A DNA stretch of 64,000 bases from positions 21,059-85,058 of IMG/VR virus record IMGVR_UViG_3300020200_000014; one strand, 5' to 3'. Each line of letters opens with the position of its first letter. The stretch's first letter is position 1. The stretch is from a virus. Made by a program: the position numbers and the translations under genes. Shown here piece after piece: positions 58,383-63,802 of the stretch. Below the pieces are notes generated by a model. That model was not told the DNA's origin, ran no database searches, and saw only the letters and a program-made list of their open reading frames with translations.

Positions 58383-58685
58383 TCAATTCTTATTACCAAC
58401 AATCTTATCTAGGATGTCCCATATATCAGGAGTCTTCATCTTAAATACAGGTTGTTGAGGAGGAGCGCCGCCACCCATCGGAGGACCACCCATTCCACCC
58501 ATTGGAGGAGGAGGCCCACCACCGCCCATTGGAGGAGGCGGACCACCTATTCCACCCATTGGAGGAGGAGCGCCGCCGCCAAGAGGAGATGGACCACCAG
58601 GAAGACCAGCAGGAGAAGCAATTCCCCCAGGTCCGCCAGGCAAAGGTGCTTCCATTAATTCGTAAAATTCTCTAAATGTCTTCAC
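58383..58685 (-). CDS. Tagged Gly/Pro-rich repeat protein
   Basis: A 100-residue protein starting with GTG: MKTFREFYELMEAPLPGG. This has the best tag match to T4 internal proteins and LME then A as a cleavage site. Residues 15-80 are GGPPPPMGG-type repeats, unfolded, and a short helix ends the protein (PDIWDILDKIVGNK). A TATAAATA lies one base before the GTG and no SD is present. It may be a spacer or scaffold peptide in the head. Confidence 0.6.
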   Translation of the reverse strand: MKTFREFYELMEAPLPGGPGGIASPAGLPGGPSPLGGGAPPPMGGIGGPPPPMGGGGPPPPMGGMGGPPMGGGAPPQQPVFKMKTPDIWDILDKIVGNKN

Positions 58686-58730
58686 TTATTTATATATTGA
58701 TTTTTGCCACATTTCTGTTATATTGAGATA

Positions 58731-59264
58731 ATGAAGAAACTAAAATCAAAATCTCTGTCTATTTTTTTCCACAAATCAATTAGACATCTCCTGCCTTATC
58801 CTCCATCAATTGGAATTTTCGAACTAAATCATGTTGCTGATTACGAAAAGTGTCCAGATACATGGAAAAGAGATGGATTTTTTATTGGGATAAATGAAGA
58901 AGAAGCTCTTTTTTTTCATTTTGATACCCTAAACGAAATGGCAATTATAATCAACAAAGATGATAAAAATGCTCTAACTAACGAAAAAAGTAATTTGGTT
59001 TTAAAAGAAGGAAATCATCTTATATCGCCTCCAAAAAAAATACTTGATTTTTGGTTCGAATTTGACAAGGCCGGTCATCAATTTATTCCTCCAGCTAAAA
59101 TAGAAATCATTACATTTGAAACAAAAATAAGACCTCTTGATATATTTGAAATTTATTTAATTGATAAAAACCAATTCAAAGAAATAACAGATCAAGATTT
59201 ACCACCTATCGCAAAAGCAACTCAAGAATACATTACTACCTTAATGAATGGAACAAATAGCTAA
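58731..59264 (+). CDS. Hypothetical protein before the TPR-GT9 gene
   Basis: About 177 residues from ATG 58731 with GAGATA upstream. It has an N-terminal basic part, a middle with DTWKRDGFFIGINEEEALFF, and a C-terminal HQFIPPAKIEIITF section. Overlaps the next gene by 17 bases, so the two are coupled and may serve the same glycan function. Family unknown. Confidence 0.55.
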   Translation: MKKLKSKSLSIFFHKSIRHLLPYPPSIGIFELNHVADYEKCPDTWKRDGFFIGINEEEALFFHFDTLNEMAIIINKDDKNALTNEKSNLVLKEGNHLISPPKKILDFWFEFDKAGHQFIPPAKIEIITFETKIRPLDIFEIYLIDKNQFKEITDQDLPPIAKATQEYITTLMNGTNS

Positions 59265-60453
59265 ATTAGTTGATTATGCTCTTAAAGCTGAAAAATTAAA
59301 CATGAGAGAAGAAGCTTTAGATGCTTTTTTAGCTCTCAAAGAAATCTTCCCAACTTGTCCTCTTGTAAGAATAAAATTAGCTATTGCATATCTCTATACA
59401 AAGCAATTTAAAGAAGGACTAAAAGAACTTGAACACAGATTTGATCCACCTATAGAAAATGAAATAACCAAAATGCAAAGCTGGCCAGCCTTCATGGGAT
59501 CATCTGCAACTTTTAAAAATTTCTATCAAAAACCCCTATGGGATGGTAAAGAAGATATCAAAGACAAAACAATATTAGTCTTTGATGAAGCTGGATTTGG
59601 TGACTATATCCAATACATCAGATATCTTCCAAAACTTAAAGAAAAAGGCTGCAAAATAATTTTGGAAGTTAAACCAGAACTGTATGAATTATTCCAGAAC
59701 TTAGGTGTAGAAACCACACTTTGGAATAAAGAAGAAAAAATGAAAGCTTTTTTCTTTGCAATGACAAAAATTAAAGGTTATAAACCTCCATTACCACCCC
59801 ATGATTACGTCGCTTCTGTATTCTCTTTCCCCTATTATTTTGACCCTGACCTAAGTAAAATTCCATTAGAGCAATACCTTTTCCCAAAACAAAAAACAAA
59901 TTTAATTGAAAAATCAAATAAATTTAAAATTGGTTTGGTTTGGGCTGGAAATAGACAAGATAGCTGTGACCAAAACCGCTCTTGTTATCTAAAAAAGCTC
60001 GCTATTCTAGCAGAAATCCCAAATGTTCAACTTTTTAGTTTACAAAAAGGCGATACAAAACTACAATTAGATGTCAAAAACAATATGATTCGTAATTGGG
60101 AAATCAATGGAGAATTTGAATCTGTAAATCTCCTTGAAGGAACTGAAAATCTAAACTTAATTGATCTAGACGCTAAAATTAACGATTTTACCGACACAGC
60201 ACAAGCTATACAGGAATTAGACCTAATTATTTCAATCGATTCCGCCGTTATTCACCTAACCGGAGCATTGAATAAATCTGGATTCCTTATGCTGCCATTT
60301 ACACAACCAGATTGGAGATGGCAACTAAATTGGTATCCTTCCGTAAAAATATTCAGACAAAAATCTCATAATGATTGGGAAGGGTTAATTCAAGAAGTTA
60401 AAAAAGAAGTGGAATCGGAAATAAATTTCAAGAAATTCAAAAATTCACCTTGA
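59248..60453 (+). CDS. TPR domain fused to GT9-type glycosyltransferase
   Basis: A 401-residue protein. Residues 1-65 are TPR helices (EEALDAFLALKEIFPTCPLVRIKLAIAYLY). From about 105 a GT-B fold begins: ILVFDEAGFGDYIQYIRYLP is the GxGD loop, and KIGLVWAGNRQDSCDQNRS with DLIISIDSAVIHLTGAL marks the nucleotide-sugar site, as in ADP-heptose transferases. Similar TPR-GT fusions modify envelope or glycoproteins. Followed closely by the small RNA promoter. Confidence 0.7.
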   Translation: MEQIAKLVDYALKAEKLNMREEALDAFLALKEIFPTCPLVRIKLAIAYLYTKQFKEGLKELEHRFDPPIENEITKMQSWPAFMGSSATFKNFYQKPLWDGKEDIKDKTILVFDEAGFGDYIQYIRYLPKLKEKGCKIILEVKPELYELFQNLGVETTLWNKEEKMKAFFFAMTKIKGYKPPLPPHDYVASVFSFPYYFDPDLSKIPLEQYLFPKQKTNLIEKSNKFKIGLVWAGNRQDSCDQNRSCYLKKLAILAEIPNVQLFSLQKGDTKLQLDVKNNMIRNWEINGEFESVNLLEGTENLNLIDLDAKINDFTDTAQAIQELDLIISIDSAVIHLTGALNKSGFLMLPFTQPDWRWQLNWYPSVKIFRQKSHNDWEGLIQEVKKEVESEINFKKFKNSP

Positions 60454-60477
60454 AAATTTTGAATTGCTGCGTATGAT
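60450..60477 (+). promoter_or_regulatory. Sigma70-type promoter for a small RNA
   Basis: TTGAAA (60450-60455) and TATGAT (60472-60477) with a 16-base spacer, overlapping the end of the upstream gene. A transcript starting near 60484 would cover the structured region and stop at the terminator at 60599-60635. Confidence 0.6.
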
Positions 60478-60483
60478 AAATGT

Positions 60484-60635
60484 ATCAGTAGGAAAAAATA
60501 AATGAAATTTTTGTTTACAAGCCTGTTTTCACTCAGTTATTCGTTATCCAGCGGACACGAAGAATGACCGTTTAGGCTTGTACAGTAGAGGATCAGAAAA
60601 CCTCAGGAGCTTAAACGGGTTCCTGAGGTTTTTTT
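60484..60635 (+). ncRNA. Candidate small RNA of about 150 nt
   Basis: The region lies between a promoter and a strong terminator and contains a 9-base perfect stem: TACAAGCCT (60516-60524) with AGGCTTGTA (60574-60582), enclosing a second hairpin (TTCGT 60540-60544 with ACGAA 60557-60561, extendable with bulges). A 21-codon frame with an AGGA site (60502-60567, MKFLFTSLFSLSYSL then SSGHEE) lies inside, so a leader peptide is an alternative. No known RNA family is recognised. It could regulate host or phage mRNAs. Confidence 0.55.
60599..60635 (+). terminator. Rho-independent terminator of the small RNA
   Basis: AACCTCAGGA (60599-60608) pairs with TCCTGAGGTT (60621-60630), a 10-base perfect stem with a 12-base loop, followed by TTTTTATTTT. 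Confidence 0.85.
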
Positions 60636-60637
60636 AT

Positions 60638-60655
60638 TTTAATTGTACCAAGAAA
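60638..60655 (+). repeat. 18-base element, copy 1
   Basis: TTTAATTGTACCAAGAAA precedes the 60664 gene and is repeated exactly at 61354-61371 before the 61375 gene. It could be a translation or RNA-processing signal. Confidence 0.55.
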
Positions 60656-60663
60656 GGTAAAAA

Positions 60664-60978
60664 ATGCCAGTTTTAAGTGATTTTCCTTGGGTCAAACAAG
60701 AAGAAGGATACTTTGAAACAAAATCCGTCTTCAAAATGATCCCAGCCACAAATGACTTAGTTGCCGGTAAAAATTACAGAGTTAAACTTGAAGATGGACC
60801 TGAGTATATTGGAAAGTTCAAGACGTTCAGATACAGAAAGAAAACACATGATAGCCCTTCTGTAGCTGTATTCCTTGAATTTGAAATTGCCATAACAGGT
60901 GGAACTGGAAATGTAGTTATGGCAGAAGATAAAGTTAAAGAACTAAGACAAGTTGATGCCCCGATTGTATCAACTTAG
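60664..60978 (+). CDS. Small hypothetical protein before the tRNA cluster
   Basis: A 104-residue protein with AAAGG before ATG. It has a beta-rich, barrel-like pattern: AGKNYRVKLEDGPEYIGKFKTFRYR and AVFLEFEIAITGGTGNVVM, possibly an SH3- or OB-like fold. Its upstream region contains an 18-base element (60638-60655) repeated before the 61375 gene. Function unknown. Confidence 0.6.
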   Translation: MPVLSDFPWVKQEEGYFETKSVFKMIPATNDLVAGKNYRVKLEDGPEYIGKFKTFRYRKKTHDSPSVAVFLEFEIAITGGTGNVVMAEDKVKELRQVDAPIVST

Positions 60979-61005
60979 CTATTTGACAATTTGGATTAAT
61001 TATAT

Positions 61006-61097
61006 GGAGAGAATGGCAGCTATTGGCAGGCTGTACTAGTCTTGAAAACTAGCGTATATGAATAGTATACTGAGGATTCGATTTCCTTTTCTCTCCG
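61006..61097 (+). tRNA. tRNA-Ser(UGA)
   Basis: The acceptor GGAGAGA pairs with TCTCTCC; the anticodon stem CTAGT/ACTAG encloses CTTGAAA with anticodon TGA at 61043-61045. A long variable arm, expected for Ser, precedes the T-arm AGGATTCGATTTCCT. CCA is not encoded. Confidence 0.88.
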
Positions 61098-61105
61098 CTT
61101 AGTTC

Positions 61106-61176
61106 GCAACCTTAGTGTAAAGGTCGCACGTCACTCTGAAGAAGTGAAGGACACGTTTCGATTACGTGAGGTTGCA
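61106..61176 (+). tRNA. tRNA-Phe(GAA)
   Basis: Acceptor GCAACCT/AGGTTGC, anticodon stem TCACT/AGTGA with loop CTGAAGA (GAA at 61138-61140), T-arm CACGT TTCGATT ACGTG. The D-arm is small. About 71 nt, no encoded CCA. Confidence 0.8.
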
Positions 61177-61181
61177 TTGTT

Positions 61182-61266
61182 GGAGCGATGGCAGAGTGGC
61201 TTATTGCACCAGTCTAGAAAACTGGAGTCCCGAAAGGGAACAATGGTTCAAATCCATTTCGCTCCT
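61182..61266 (+). tRNA. tRNA-Ser(AGA), unusual A34
   Basis: Acceptor GGAGCGA/TCGCTCC, D-stem GCA/TGC, anticodon stem CCAGT/ACTGG with loop CTAGAAA, so the anticodon is AGA (61216-61218). The variable arm TCCC GAAA GGGA is long, as in Ser. A at position 34 is rare in bacteria, where UCU is normally read by GGA or UGA tRNAs. Confidence 0.78.
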
Positions 61267-61276
61267 TTAATATTAT

Positions 61277-61352
61277 GGCACCGTAGACCAACTGGTAGGA
61301 GTCGCCACGCTTAGAACGTGGATAGTGATGGGTTCGAATCCCTCCGGTGCTA
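61277..61352 (+). tRNA. tRNA with anticodon UAG (Leu), short variable arm
   Basis: Acceptor GGCACCG/CGGTGCT with one G-U pair, D-stem GAC/GTC, anticodon stem CCACG/CGTGG with loop CTTAGAA (TAG at 61312-61314), T-loop TTCGAAT with a weak outer T-stem. Anticodon UAG reads CUA. Bacterial tRNA-Leu normally has a long variable arm; this one is short, so its charging is uncertain. Confidence 0.7.
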
Positions 61353-61353
61353 C

Positions 61354-61371
61354 TTTAATTGTACCAAGAAA
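61354..61371 (+). repeat. 18-base element, copy 2
   Basis: Exact copy of 60638-60655, immediately after the UAG tRNA and four bases before the ATG at 61375. Confidence 0.55.
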
Positions 61372-61374
61372 ACT

Positions 61375-61740
61375 ATGAAACATGATTTGAAAGTTTGGCT
61401 TGTTTTAGTCCCAGAAACCTTAAATGGCAAGAAAATAAATCGCAGTTACCATCGAGCTTGGGATAAAAAAGTTAGAGATATTACAAAAGGATTGACGATA
61501 CATTATACAGCCAAAGGTCAATGGATAAATCCTGAAGATGGAAAATTAACGTTGGAAGGCATGATACCTGTTCACATGGCCTGCACAGATGAACAGATCG
61601 AAATAATAACGGACATGACGGTAGAATATTACGAACAAAAAGTTATAATGTACTACCCAATCGCCAATAAAGTTTTTTTTAAAAAGCGAAAAACCAATGA
61701 AATGGATTCGTTGCGAAGTGACAAGAAAAGTTTGTCATGA
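61375..61740 (+). CDS. Hypothetical protein within the tRNA cluster
   Basis: About 121 residues from ATG 61375; earlier in-frame starts lie inside the tRNA. Lys-rich with DLKVWLVLVPETLNGKKINRSYHRAW, TKGLTIHYTAKGQWINPEDG and a C-terminal helix and strand. It may bind RNA given its charge and location, but no family is recognised. Confidence 0.55.
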   Translation: MKHDLKVWLVLVPETLNGKKINRSYHRAWDKKVRDITKGLTIHYTAKGQWINPEDGKLTLEGMIPVHMACTDEQIEIITDMTVEYYEQKVIMYYPIANKVFFKKRKTNEMDSLRSDKKSLS

Positions 61741-61765
61741 TTCAATGTGGCATGCTGCATGATCA

Positions 61766-61933
61766 ATGAAAAGAACTGCAAAAATGACAAGTGAAGATGT
61801 AGGAGAATATAATATTTGGCGGTGCGAACATTGTGAATGCTGGCATATAGGACACAAAAATAAAAAGATAGAATTTAATGAAGGTTATTACAATCCATTC
61901 CAAATTGAGAAATTGTTGTATAGGAGAAAATGA
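61766..61933 (+). CDS. 55-residue zinc-finger-like protein
   Basis: From ATG 61766 to TGA 61933: MKRTAKMTSEDVGEYNIW, then RCEHCECWHIGHKN and a YYNPFQIEKLLYRRK tail. The CxxC with two His suggests a single zinc site. The stop codon overlaps the position just before the next tRNA. Confidence 0.6.
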   Translation: MKRTAKMTSEDVGEYNIWRCEHCECWHIGHKNKKIEFNEGYYNPFQIEKLLYRRK

Positions 61934-62023
61934 GGGGCAAAGGCGAATATTGGCTTCGTCGCAACACTTTGCTAAAGTGTCCCGGCTTAAAATCCGGTTT
62001 GAGTTCGATTCTCAATTGTCCCG
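61934..62023 (+). tRNA. tRNA-Ser(GCU)
   Basis: Acceptor GGGGCAA/TTGTCCC, anticodon stem ACACT/AGTGT with loop TTGCTAA (GCT at 61971-61973), long variable arm CCGG/CCGG type, T-arm TGAG TTCGATT CTCA. It starts directly after the stop codon of the 61766 gene. Confidence 0.85.
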
Positions 62024-62034
62024 TTGGAGCAAAT

Positions 62035-62220
62035 ATGAAAATCAAAGAAATTAGAGAACTTGTTAAAAGATTTTCCAGAACTTTAGATGCCAATTGCGAA
62101 AAAGATGAATATGATTGGTGGGGCAGTGATAGAGCAATTTGGAATAATTTAGCAAATCAGTTCTTAAAATGGTGCGAAAAGAATAGGAAAGATATTGAGA
62201 AAGAGGTATATTCGTCGTAA
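62035..62220 (+). CDS. 61-residue hypothetical protein
   Basis: ATG at 62035 with TTGGAG upstream. Helical and charged: IKEIRELVKRFSRTL, then DEYDWWGSDRAIW and a Lys-rich end. It fits between two tRNAs without overlap. Confidence 0.55.
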   Translation: MKIKEIRELVKRFSRTLDANCEKDEYDWWGSDRAIWNNLANQFLKWCEKNRKDIEKEVYSS

Positions 62221-62223
62221 AAG

Positions 62224-62298
62224 GGCCTGGTATGCAAACTTGGCAAAGCAATCAAGCTCAAACCTTGATGAATATGGGTTCGAATCCCATCTGGGCCA
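62224..62298 (+). tRNA. tRNA with anticodon CAA (Leu), short variable arm
   Basis: All arms are well formed: acceptor GGCCTGG/CTGGGCC (two G-U pairs), D-stem TGC/GCA, anticodon stem TCAAG/CTTGA with loop CTCAAAC (CAA at 62259-62261), 5-base variable loop, T-arm ATGGG TTCGAAT CCCAT, discriminator A. The anticodon reads UUG, but the variable loop is class I, atypical for Leu; a changed Met- or Trp-type tRNA is an alternative. Confidence 0.75.
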
Positions 62299-62299
62299 A

Positions 62300-62394
62300 A
62301 AAATCTCCTGTCCGTGAGGGCATGTGGGTTCGACTCCCACCAGCCGCATTGAACACTAAGCGGCTGTGGCGGAATTGGTATACGCTGGAGACTT
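62300..62394 (+). tRNA. Circularly permuted tRNA-Leu(UAA)
   Basis: The 3' half comes first: AAAA, TCTCC (62304-62308), variable arm TGTCC GTGA GGGCA, T-arm GTGGG TTCGACT CCCAC, acceptor CAGCCGC and A (62348). After 11 bases (62349-62359) the 5' half follows: GCGGCTG (62360-62366), TG, D-arm from GCG to CGC, GGAGA (62387-62391), CTT. The acceptor halves pair over 7 bases and the anticodon stems GGAGA/TCTCC over 5. Joining CTT to AAAA makes loop CTTAAAA with anticodon UAA. The long variable arm fits Leu. The ends abut the neighbouring tRNAs. Confidence 0.75.
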
Positions 62395-62483
62395 GTGTGG
62401 TGTTCCTGACGGCGCTCTGTAAAAGCGTTGGCAACTAAACATGTCAGGTGGATGCCGAAGGGGTTCGATTCCCTCATCACGCA
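62395..62483 (+). tRNA. tRNA-Tyr(GUA)-like, D-arm reduced
   Basis: Acceptor GTGTGGT (62395-62401) pairs with ATCACGC with two G-U pairs. Anticodon stem GCGCT/AGCGT has loop CTGTAAA, the usual Tyr loop, anticodon GTA at 62419-62421. A long variable arm (TTGGCA with TGCCGA) and T-loop TTCGATT follow. Between acceptor and anticodon stem only GTTCCTGACG is present, so the 3' side of the D-arm is missing. It may be a degenerate or unusual functional tRNA. Confidence 0.6.
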
Positions 62484-62523
62484 TTTTTTATATAAGATTT
62501 TTTCTAGAAACCTTACTTTGGGT

Positions 62524-62751
62524 GTGTTTTGTGAAAAAAGCAAAGGTTTTATTGGCATAAGGGAAAAATTTGGGTATAGATATTTAGATCAAGAATATCA
62601 TTGGGATCAAGGTCCTCCTCATGGTACAGCTAGCCCAAAAGAATTATTGGAAGAATGCCCATTGGGATTAGACCATAACAGCAAAGAACTATTTGAGTGG
62701 TTAGATCAACATGAAAAAAATACAAACAAGCAAGATTTGGACGCTATTTGA
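62524..62751 (+). CDS. Hypothetical protein, start uncertain
   Basis: The frame is open from inside the tRNA, so the start must be later; GTG 62524 or TTG 62518 are candidates. The coding part reads YRYLDQEYHWDQGPPHGTA and LGLDHNSKELFEWLDQHEK. The N-terminus may have been lost when the tRNA moved in. It overlaps the next gene by 41 bases. Confidence 0.45.
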   Translation: MFCEKSKGFIGIREKFGYRYLDQEYHWDQGPPHGTASPKELLEECPLGLDHNSKELFEWLDQHEKNTNKQDLDAI

Positions 62752-62908
62752 CGATGATAGTGTTAAAAAGAAGTTGAAAGTTATGGATAAATGGGATGCG
62801 ATGATGGATGATAGTCGCAACCCTGAATGTGACATTGCTGAACAGGTTGAAAAATTCTTGGAATTAGGGAAGAGTTATCGAGTTACAATATCATTTGAAG
62901 AAGTTTAA
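62711..62908 (+). CDS. 65-residue hypothetical protein
   Basis: Charged helical protein: KVMDKWDAMMDDSRNPECD, then AEQVEKFLELGKSYRVTI and an acidic end. It starts with ATG inside the previous frame. No family recognised. Confidence 0.5.
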   Translation: MKKIQTSKIWTLFDDDSVKKKLKVMDKWDAMMDDSRNPECDIAEQVEKFLELGKSYRVTISFEEV

Positions 62909-62924
62909 TCAACACATACTGCCA

Positions 62925-63014
62925 ATGCTAAATAAAAATTCATTTGAAATTGTAGATTCTTTACCAATAAACTTTACAGGAAAAATCCCAAATTTTCTTA
63001 AAGTTTATCCATAG
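62925..63014 (+). pseudogene. Gene start truncated by a structured element
   Basis: ATG 62925 opens MLNKNSFEIVDSLPINFTGK and 9 more residues, then a stop formed at the edge of the GC-rich structured element (63013). The protein-like start and the abrupt composition change suggest a gene cut by insertion. Confidence 0.5.
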
Positions 63015-63119
63015 GCGGCGGGAAAACCTCTACATCGAAGATGCTGGCTTGCGTCGGAAGTGAGCGAAGCGAACGACCAGAGCAAGCCAGCCCTTTAGGG
63101 TAGAGGATGAGAGCCGCCT
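63013..63119 (+). ncRNA. GC-rich structured RNA, HEARO/omega-RNA-like scar
   Basis: Three nested perfect stems: AGGCGGC (63013-63019) with GCCGCCT (63113-63119); CCTCTAC (63027-63033) with GTAGAGG (63100-63106); GCTGGCTTGC (63043-63052) with GCAAGCCAGC (63082-63091); plus GTCG/CGAC inside. The segment 63091-63106 matches 15 of 16 bases of the IS605 right end at 46812-46827 region. That relation and the compact fold suggest a guide RNA or terminus from the IS200/IS605 superfamily without its protein gene. Confidence 0.55.
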
Positions 63120-63383
63120 TTAGTGTGAATGACTAATGGTTACATCTGGTTCGACCTGAGTAACACTTGCACCGCTCAAAGATGCCTCTCCCTCTTTTCC
63201 CTCTTCCCTTTCATACAACTTGAACAACGTGTTCTGATAGTTACCATCAGGATTAAGGTCTTGGTAATGCCGCATCCCAAGATGTGTCTCCATATATTCA
63301 CGCAACCGAGACACCGCTTCGCTCTCGTCAGAAGCAACAGGACCATTGACGCCAGCAATGGTAGCGATAAATTTTACGCTCAT
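63120..63383 (-). CDS. Hypothetical protein, higher-GC operon
   Basis: An 87-residue protein with AAGGAG before ATG. It reads FIATIAGVNGPVASDESEAV, a LREYMETHLGMRHYQDL helix and an acidic Glu/Gly-rich end. It is last in a three-gene minus-strand operon whose GC content and SD strength exceed the phage norm. Overlaps the upstream gene by 4 bases. Function unknown. Confidence 0.6.
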   Translation of the reverse strand: MSVKFIATIAGVNGPVASDESEAVSRLREYMETHLGMRHYQDLNPDGNYQNTLFKLYEREEGKEGEASLSGASVTQVEPDVTISHSH

Positions 63384-63802
63384 GCCATATCTCCTTCATT
63401 GTCCATGACGACGTGCAGGTGCTTGGTATATTTCCCGCCGTGTACCACATCATTGAACCATATGATGCACGACGAAGATTTTTCTCCACCTGCTACCTGT
63501 GCCAGACAAGACAACAACGAACTTAGACCCGCTCGGTTTAAGGTAATCAAAGCATTGTCGTTACTTCCAGGTGGTTGCGAAGGGCTAAGGTAAATTTTAG
63601 GGTTCTGACTGACTTCCTTATGAATATATTCAATATCGACACCATCAATTCTATACTCACAAAACTGATATGAAGTCCAAACAAACAACTTGTAGTCAGT
63701 TGGGTCTTTGTCAAAACCAACACTAATCTTACTAATACTTCGTCCAAGATACTTCTCGGACAAAAAATTCTTCACTTTAGTTGCTTGCTCTAATGTAGCC
63801 AT
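63380..63802 (-). CDS. Hypothetical protein, higher-GC operon
   Basis: About 140 residues from ATG 63802 (AGGAG eight bases upstream). MATLEQATKVKNFLSEKYLG, SKISVGFDKDPTDYKLFVW and a Gly/Ser-rich middle (SPSQPPGSNDNALITL). It has a mixed alpha/beta pattern, no motif. Coupled to both neighbours by short overlaps. Confidence 0.6.
   Translation of the reverse strand: MATLEQATKVKNFLSEKYLGRSISKISVGFDKDPTDYKLFVWTSYQFCEYRIDGVDIEYIHKEVSQNPKIYLSPSQPPGSNDNALITLNRAGLSSLLSCLAQVAGGEKSSSCIIWFNDVVHGGKYTKHLHVVMDNEGDMA

Noticed and set aside
58452-58658. Arg/Thr/Ser-rich plus-strand frame and DNA repeats
   Set aside because: They are the complement of Gly/Pro repeats in the tagged 58383-58685 protein.
61040-61052. 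Stop-codon suppressor tRNA
   Set aside because: Anticodons read UGA, AGA and UAG as anticodon sequence, which decode UCA, UCU and CUA; none pairs with a stop codon.
62360-62483. A single tRNA-Leu with an intron from GCGGCTG to ATCACGC
   Set aside because: The 5' acceptor GCGGCTG does not pair with ATCACGC, but pairs perfectly with CAGCCGC located upstream, so the permuted reading fits better.
62299-62483. A permuted group I intron-exon arrangement around tRNA-Leu(UAA)
   Set aside because: The break is at the classic intron site, but the flanks are tRNAs, not intron-like sequence, and there is no room for intron halves.
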